Shown: one piece after another, positions 12,970 through 17,419 of the stretch
Numbering within the stretch: position 1 is the first letter of the stretch
How the letters are laid out: each line of letters opens with the position of its first letter
Assembly (NCBI GenBank): GCA_049516635.1
Contig: JBEKSX010000064.1
Span: 1-17,419 of the forward strand
DNA length: 17,419 nt
DNA from: JBEKSX01 sp049516635
Lineage (GTDB): Bacteria > Bacteroidota > Ignavibacteria > Tepidaquicellales > OLB5
Reading direction: 5' to 3'
Notes under the pieces: generated by a model
Seen by the model: only the letters and a program-made list of their open reading frames with translations
Databases searched by the model: none
Told to the model about the DNA's origin: nothing
Made by a program: the position numbers and the translations under genes

Positions 12970-14007
12970 TTGGAAGGAACATCGAAGGATATTATCACTA
13001 TATCGCTTGATGCAATGGGGAGTGATGACGCCCCGGTCACGGAAGTAGCCGGTGCGGTAGAAACCGTGAACGAAATTCGGGATATGAATATCATCCTCGT
13101 AGGTGATTCCGCCGGGATAGATAAAGAGCTGAAAAAATATTCCTACGATAAAAAGAAGATCAGGGTTCATCACGCGAGTGAAGTGATAGGAATGCATGAC
13201 AGTCCTACCGAAGCCCTTAAGAAAAAACCGGATTCGTCCATACGTGTAGGACTTGAGCTTCATAAGCAGAAAGAAGCGGATGCTTTCATCAGCTCTGGCA
13301 ATACGGGCGCAATAATGGCGGCTTCATTACTGACGCTGGGAAGAATTGCCAACGTCACCCGCCCAACTATCGGGCAGGAGTTTCCGACCGATACGGGAAC
13401 ATCGATACTATTCGACGTGGGAGCGAATATGGACTGCAAACCGGTCTACCTTCTCGAATTTGCACTCATGGGCGTTATATATGCCAACCATTTATTTAAT
13501 GTCGAAAACCCGCGTATAGCCCTTCTCAATGTGGGCGAAGAAAAAACAAAAGGTAATGCTTTGTCTATAGAGGCATACGAACGCTTCGAAAAGAGCGGGC
13601 TTAATTTTATCGGAAACATAGAGGGAAGCGAGGTGCTCAAGGGAGAAGCGGAAGTGATAGTATGTGACGGTTTTGTAGGAAATGTTCTGATGAAATTTAC
13701 CGAAAGTGTTCCGGGTGTATTGAAAAATAAGTTCAAAGACTATACTAAAGGCAGCATTTTCAAGAAACTCTGGGTCGGTATGATGTATGGTACTTTAAAA
13801 AAAGTTCTAAAGGGTTTTGATTATGAGGAGTTCGGCGGGGTACCATTGCTTGGTGTCGACGGTATATCGATCATCGGGCACGGGAAATCTACTGCGAAAG
13901 CTGTGAAAAATATGATATTGAAAGCCGAAAAGATGCACAGGCTTAAAATCAACGATATTATACGTGACAGGATAATAGACATCAAACAATTTTATTCTAC
14001 TAATTAG
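12970..14007 (+). CDS. plsX: Phosphate acyltransferase PlsX
   Basis: PlsX makes acyl-phosphate from acyl-ACP, the first step of the PlsX/PlsY route to phosphatidic acid, at the inner face of the membrane. The 345 residues show ISLDAMGSDDAP near the start, SSGNTGAIM (108-116), FDVGANMDCKP (148-158), NVGEEKTKGN (187-196) and VCDGFVGNVL (231-240), all family signatures. The start is uncertain. The first ATG in frame (Met16) would destroy the LDAMG strand, so translation must begin upstream, most simply at the TTG at 12970, 11 nt after rpmF. The only purine-rich stretch (GAAGGAACATCGAAGG) lies just after that TTG and would instead suit an unusual ATT at residue 8. Translational coupling to rpmF is likely. 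Confidence 0.95.
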   Translation: MEGTSKDIITISLDAMGSDDAPVTEVAGAVETVNEIRDMNIILVGDSAGIDKELKKYSYDKKKIRVHHASEVIGMHDSPTEALKKKPDSSIRVGLELHKQKEADAFISSGNTGAIMAASLLTLGRIANVTRPTIGQEFPTDTGTSILFDVGANMDCKPVYLLEFALMGVIYANHLFNVENPRIALLNVGEEKTKGNALSIEAYERFEKSGLNFIGNIEGSEVLKGEAEVIVCDGFVGNVLMKFTESVPGVLKNKFKDYTKGSIFKKLWVGMMYGTLKKVLKGFDYEEFGGVPLLGVDGISIIGHGKSTAKAVKNMILKAEKMHRLKINDIIRDRIIDIKQFYSTN

Positions 14008-14040
14008 TTTAGATTAATTATTAAATAAAATAGTAAAGAG

Positions 14041-15036
14041 ATGAACAAAATAAGAGCAGCTATAACCGCTGTTGGGGGTTTTGTACCTGAGAAAGTTTTA
14101 ACTAATGCGGATCTTGAAAAGATGGTCGATACGAACAATGAATGGATCCTTTCGAGAACGGGTATTGCTGAACGGAGAATCCTTGAAAAGGATCAGCCGT
14201 CTTCGTACATGGCTGTAAAAGCGGTAGAAAAATTACTGGAGAACAGGAAAATATCTCCGGAAGAAATTGACCTTATAGTCCTGACCACCGTGACGCCGGA
14301 TATGTTCTTCCCTTCGACTGCCTGCATTATACAGGATAAAGTAGGTGCTAAGAACGCATGGGGTTTTGATCTTATCGCGGCCTGCTCCGGATTTGTGTTC
14401 GGGCTGGTAACGGGGGCAAAGTTCATTGAATCGGGCACACACAAAAAAGTTGTAGTAATTGGTACCGATAAAATGTCATCCATCACAGATTACGAGGATA
14501 GGAATACTTGCATATTGTTCGGTGACGGCTCGGCATGTGTTCTGCTGGAACCTGCCGAAAGCGATGAATATGGTATTCAGGATCAGATACTCCACGTTGA
14601 CGGCAGCGGAGGAAAGTACCTTTATATGCTCGGCGGGGGAAGTTTAAACCCGCCTACCCACGAAACCGTGGATAAAAAAATGCATTTTATCTTCCAGGAC
14701 GGGAAAGCGGTTTTCAGGGATGCTGTTAAAGGAATGGCTGATGTTTCATATGAAATAATGCAGAAGAATAATCTTAAAGTTGAAGATATAGCTTTCCTTG
14801 TTCCGCACCAGGCGAATTTGAGGATAATCACTGCTACCGCTTCCAGAATGGGCATGTGCATGGATAAAGTCATGGTCAATATTGATAAATACGGCAATAC
14901 CACAACGGCTTCTATTCCGCTGTGCCTCTATGATTATTGGAGAGAAGGCAAGATCAAAAAAGGGGATAATCTTATCATCTCCAGTTTTGGTGCGGGCTAT
15001 ACATGGGGAGCAGTTTTATTAAAGTGGGCTTTTTAA
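14041..15036 (+). CDS. fabH: 3-oxoacyl-ACP synthase III (KAS III)
   Basis: FabH condenses an acyl-CoA primer with malonyl-ACP to start fatty acid synthesis. The catalytic triad is visible: Cys115 in IAACSGFVFG, His256 in PHQANLRI and Asn286 in GNTTTASIP. TNNEWILSRTGIAERR (31-46) is the typical substrate and CoA entrance segment, and SSFGAGYTWGAVLLKW closes the thiolase fold. The length of 331 residues is normal. It follows plsX by 33 nt in the standard yceD-rpmF-plsX-fabH order; the fabD, fabG and acpP genes often found next are not here. The TAA stop directly abuts the stop of the opposing gcvH. Confidence 0.97.
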   Translation: MNKIRAAITAVGGFVPEKVLTNADLEKMVDTNNEWILSRTGIAERRILEKDQPSSYMAVKAVEKLLENRKISPEEIDLIVLTTVTPDMFFPSTACIIQDKVGAKNAWGFDLIAACSGFVFGLVTGAKFIESGTHKKVVVIGTDKMSSITDYEDRNTCILFGDGSACVLLEPAESDEYGIQDQILHVDGSGGKYLYMLGGGSLNPPTHETVDKKMHFIFQDGKAVFRDAVKGMADVSYEIMQKNNLKVEDIAFLVPHQANLRIITATASRMGMCMDKVMVNIDKYGNTTTASIPLCLYDYWREGKIKKGDNLIISSFGAGYTWGAVLLKWAF

Positions 15037-15044
15037 TTAAGCCC
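15026..15044. terminator. Hairpin spanning both facing stop codons of fabH and gcvH
   Basis: GGGCTT (15026-15031) pairs with AAGCCC (15039-15044). The 7-nt loop holds most of the two abutting stop codons, TAA at 15034-15036 and, on the other strand, TAA at 15039-15037. The stem lies within the last codons of both genes. T-runs outside the stem are poor on both sides, so it is at best a weak bidirectional terminator. Confidence 0.45.
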
Positions 15045-15417
15045 CAACAAGTTCTTTATATGCTGCCGGTGTGAGAAGATTATTCAATTCGTTCGCGTCG
15101 GCAAGCTCTATCTTGACTATCCAGCCTTCACCGTAAGGATCTTTATTTACCGAAGCGGGATTATCGTTAATAGACGTGTTCACTTCTGTTATTTTTCCGG
15201 ATACCGGGGCAAAAATATCGGATACTGTTTTAACCGCTTCAATCGTACCCAGGGAATCGCCCTGTTTTACTACTGCATCATGGGAAGGGATATCGATGTA
15301 GATAACATCACCAAGCTCACTCTGTGCGAAGTCTGTCACTCCTACTGTACCTATTTTACCTTCGACCCTGACCCACTCGTGGTCTTTTGTAAATCTCAAA
15401 TTTTCTGGTATATTCAT
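15037..15417 (-). CDS. gcvH: Glycine cleavage system H protein
   Basis: The 126-residue protein carries the lipoyl arm between the P, T and L proteins during glycine breakdown. The lipoylated lysine is Lys63 in GTIEAVKTVSDIFAPVSG, and KDHEWVRVEG (11-20) is the family's conserved start. The ending (about residues 102-126, GWIVKIELADANELNNLLT onward) is also typical. The length is normal for the family. It is separated from gcvT and gcvP, which are not in the window. It lies 44 nt behind the phosphatase gene on the same strand and could be read from that cluster, although the AT-rich gap might contain its own promoter. Confidence 0.97.
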   Translation of the reverse strand: MNIPENLRFTKDHEWVRVEGKIGTVGVTDFAQSELGDVIYIDIPSHDAVVKQGDSLGTIEAVKTVSDIFAPVSGKITEVNTSINDNPASVNKDPYGEGWIVKIELADANELNNLLTPAAYKELVGA

Positions 15418-15461
15418 ATATAATATTTTTAAAAGTTAAGAATTTATATTTAAGTATAGTA

Positions 15462-16715
15462 CTATTTTATTCTTTTAATCACTACGATCGTTTTGTCATC
15501 CGTATATTTACCCCTTGCGGAGAATTTCTGAACGGTTGAAATAATATTTGCGGCAATTTCCCTTGCAGGAAAATGTTTGTTGTTGAGCAGTTCCTGTTTT
15601 AACCTGTCCTCTCCGAAAAATTCGAATTTACCGTTCACAGCTTCAACTACTCCGTCCGTATACAAAATAAGAGTGTCATATTTATTGAAATAGAACGAAT
15701 CAATCTTATATTCCTGGTTAGGTGAAGGACCCAGGACCGAACCCGTAGAACCAAGCGGTTCGATCACATCGGATGAGTATATAAGATGAAAGGGAGTATT
15801 ATGGCCGGCATTAATATACATACACAAACCTTTCTCGTCTGCATATATCTCAAGATAGAACAGTGTGACAAATCTTTCGTACGGGAAAGTCCTGTAAACC
15901 AGATTGTTTACTTTCTTGATAACGGTTGTCATCTTAAGCTCGTTCTCCGTACCCATTTTCAGCGCGCCCGATACATATAGCGCCTGCGCGGCTGCCGAGA
16001 AACCCTTTGAGGCGGCATCGCCTATTATTATTACCATTCTATCGGTTTCATTCTGGTAGGCGATGTAATCGAAGAAATCGCCCCCAACTATTTTATCCGG
16101 TATGGAGATACCGTAGATCTCGTAGTTAGCAAATAAATATTCATGGTCGGGAAGTATGCTTTTTTGTATCTCCTGTGCTTTAACAAGCTCTTTTTCGAAT
16201 GCCCGTGCTGTCGATTCTATCTTTCTCGAACGCATCATAGAGCTTACTGCAGTGCTTACTATATTCAGTGTGTTCAGCAGGCTTTCGTTCAGCTGGCTTG
16301 AGTTCAGAGCAAAGATATACTGGTAAACAACCTGTTCTTTGCCACTACTGTCTTTTATCTTATACTTTTCTCCGACTCCGGTTGCCGAGTAAAGATGGAT
16401 TCCCAGATCACTGAGGTATTTATCGGTCTCTTTTGCAACTATAGTTCTGTTCCTGCCGACCTCGAAAAAAACAGGATAAGATTCCAAGGCAAGAGTATAT
16501 CCTTTTTTCACTTTTTCTATCTCACCCATCTGTTCTATCATCCTGTACGCAGTTTTATTTTCGGTGAGCTGCCATAACCTGCCTCCGGTAATATCTATGT
16601 TCTCGTTATTGATGACCTCGTTCAGAACATACTTAAGGAGTGCGGGCTCATTATCGAAGTGAGGGTACTCCTTCATCGCATTTTCTAATGTCCGGTATAG
16701 TTTTCTCTGTTCCAA
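15462..16715 (-). CDS. SpoIIE/PP2C-type serine/threonine phosphatase with N-terminal sensory region
   Basis: Residues about 195-417 are a PPM/SpoIIE phosphatase domain. It shows KIVGGDFFDY (208-217, metal ligand Asp213), IIGDAASKGFSAA (230-242, Asp233), INAGHNTPF (301-309), LYTDGVVEAV (351-360, Asp354) and YTDDKTIVVIKR (404-415). Such RsbU-like enzymes usually dephosphorylate an anti-anti-sigma factor in a partner-switching stress pathway. Residues about 25-165 look GAF-like, and about 165-190 form a helical linker ending in AQEIQKSILP, typical of this class. Translation appears to start at a TTG, 8 nt behind the upstream YihY-family gene; an ATG at residue 14 is the alternative and would shorten only the first helix. 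No partner kinase or antagonist gene is in view, so the pathway is inferred. Confidence 0.93.
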   Translation of the reverse strand: MEQRKLYRTLENAMKEYPHFDNEPALLKYVLNEVINNENIDITGGRLWQLTENKTAYRMIEQMGEIEKVKKGYTLALESYPVFFEVGRNRTIVAKETDKYLSDLGIHLYSATGVGEKYKIKDSSGKEQVVYQYIFALNSSQLNESLLNTLNIVSTAVSSMMRSRKIESTARAFEKELVKAQEIQKSILPDHEYLFANYEIYGISIPDKIVGGDFFDYIAYQNETDRMVIIIGDAASKGFSAAAQALYVSGALKMGTENELKMTTVIKKVNNLVYRTFPYERFVTLFYLEIYADEKGLCMYINAGHNTPFHLIYSSDVIEPLGSTGSVLGPSPNQEYKIDSFYFNKYDTLILYTDGVVEAVNGKFEFFGEDRLKQELLNNKHFPAREIAANIISTVQKFSARGKYTDDKTIVVIKRIK

Positions 16716-16723
16716 ATCTTGTC

Positions 16724-17419
16724 TTATAGCAATTTTCTTTCGTTGTAAAGCTGGCCTATTTCAGCGCCGAACACAAACGTGAACGAGGAATAGTAGATCC
16801 AGAATATTACAGCAACTACTGCCGCATAAGCACCGTAAACTGCGGTGAAGTTCGAAAAATTTATCAGGTATATTGTAAATATTATTTTCAGAAGCTCCCA
16901 GGATATAGTTGAGGTAACCGATGAGGTTAACACTACTTTATTATTTATTTTACCGTGAGGTACAAGTTTATAAATTATATAGAACATTAAAAATGAAAAT
17001 ATTAATCCTAACAATATATACAGCAGTTTATATACGAACCCTAACCCGAAGAGTTCAGTGCTGAAAATCGATTTTATCAGCGAGAGTACAAAGGTGGATG
17101 ATATCGAGAGGAAGAAAAGCAATGAAATTAATATCACCATACCGATGTCCTTGAGCTTTCCCCAGAGATAAAAGACCTCCATCCTCGTTTTGTATATCCT
17201 GTTCAGAACGTCCCTAATCGTGCTGAATAGCCCGCTGGCAGTCCACAGGATTCCGATAGTACCTATAATAGCTGTAAGTGTGCTGTAATGTGACATCTCC
17301 TCTATCCTTGAAAATACGAGACTTTGTATCTTTGTTTTGAGCTCCGGTGTAAGCCCTACGAAATTCCTGAGGTATCTATTAATTGTGGCGGTGGTCGCTT
17401 CAGAGCTGAGGTAACCACC
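16724..17419 (-). CDS. YihY/BrkB-family integral membrane protein (partial, N-terminus beyond right edge)
   Basis: The frame is open from the right edge to the stop at 16724-16726, giving 231 residues. A methionine at 17296 exists, but 41 in-frame residues without a stop precede it and fit the family (ending LVFSRIEE), so it is internal. WTASGLFSTIRDVLNRIY is the YihY signature segment. Hydrophobic stretches at about residues 46-64, 92-116, 128-150, 164-186 and 192-218 of the fragment indicate a multi-pass inner-membrane protein. The last includes VYGAYAAVVAVIFWIYY followed by GAEIGQLYNER, the conserved family ending. It was once called ribonuclease BN by error; its true function is not settled. 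It is the first gene seen in the minus-strand cluster with the phosphatase. Confidence 0.92.
   Translation of the reverse strand, partial: GGYLSSEATTATINRYLRNFVGLTPELKTKIQSLVFSRIEEMSHYSTLTAIIGTIGILWTASGLFSTIRDVLNRIYKTRMEVFYLWGKLKDIGMVILISLLFFLSISSTFVLSLIKSIFSTELFGLGFVYKLLYILLGLIFSFLMFYIIYKLVPHGKINNKVVLTSSVTSTISWELLKIIFTIYLINFSNFTAVYGAYAAVVAVIFWIYYSSFTFVFGAEIGQLYNERKLL

Noticed and set aside
12959..13017. ATG at Met16 as the plsX start
   Set aside because: It would remove the LDAMG strand that contributes to the fold and is conserved in the family.
17294..17296. Methionine at 17296 as the start of the YihY-family gene
   Set aside because: The frame stays open for 41 more codons to the window edge, and those residues fit the family; the start must lie outside the window.

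Overview
The window looks like a chromosomal segment from the Bacteroidota/Chlorobi side of the FCB group, most likely an ignavibacterium or close relative. Five proteins, counting one cut by the left edge, end in a type IX secretion (T9SS) sorting domain. The four with that region complete carry the NYPNPFNP motif, and all five end on an xDTKKMxLxK-like tail (ETKKMILLK in the cut one). Housekeeping genes (metG, folP, yceD-rpmF-plsX-fabH, gcvH) are of ordinary bacterial type, the base composition is moderately AT-rich, and most starts have weak Shine-Dalgarno signals. The genus cannot be fixed from the sequence alone.

Left third (1-4643): a head-to-tail array of at least four paralogous secreted proteins built from Ycf48/BNR-like TTNGGxNW repeats, each with a T9SS C-terminal domain. 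The first is cut by the window edge. The paralogs are mosaics of one another. Two families of short palindromic repeats are embedded in frame in them: a 69-nt unit directly behind the first four codons of two genes, and a 27-nt unit encoding PSTGSGQAF inside the sorting domain of two genes. An inverted relative of the first family lies between genes.

Centre (4827-7283): a large exported, cysteine-rich protein of 818 residues that I do not recognise with certainty. Parts resemble a carbohydrate-binding beta-sandwich and a glycoside-hydrolase-like barrel. It is followed by metG (7366-9030) and folP (9112-9954). A 424-nt gap then carries a hairpin, a textbook TTGACA/TATACT promoter and a strong ribosome binding site in front of an exported SBBP-type beta-propeller protein with a T9SS tail (10379-12055). 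That gene is closed by a clear intrinsic terminator.

Right third: yceD-rpmF-plsX-fabH (12285-15036) is a compact ribosome/phospholipid/fatty-acid initiation operon. It meets, stop codon against stop codon, a minus-strand cluster read as YihY-family membrane protein (cut by the right edge), SpoIIE/PP2C-type phosphatase and gcvH. A hairpin spans both facing stop codons.

The most interesting content is the repeat-shaped secreted protein array at the left. Comparing paralogs with and without the insert shows directly that mobile-looking palindromic DNA has been accepted as coding sequence, once as a long extension in front of the signal peptide and once inside the secretion signal.
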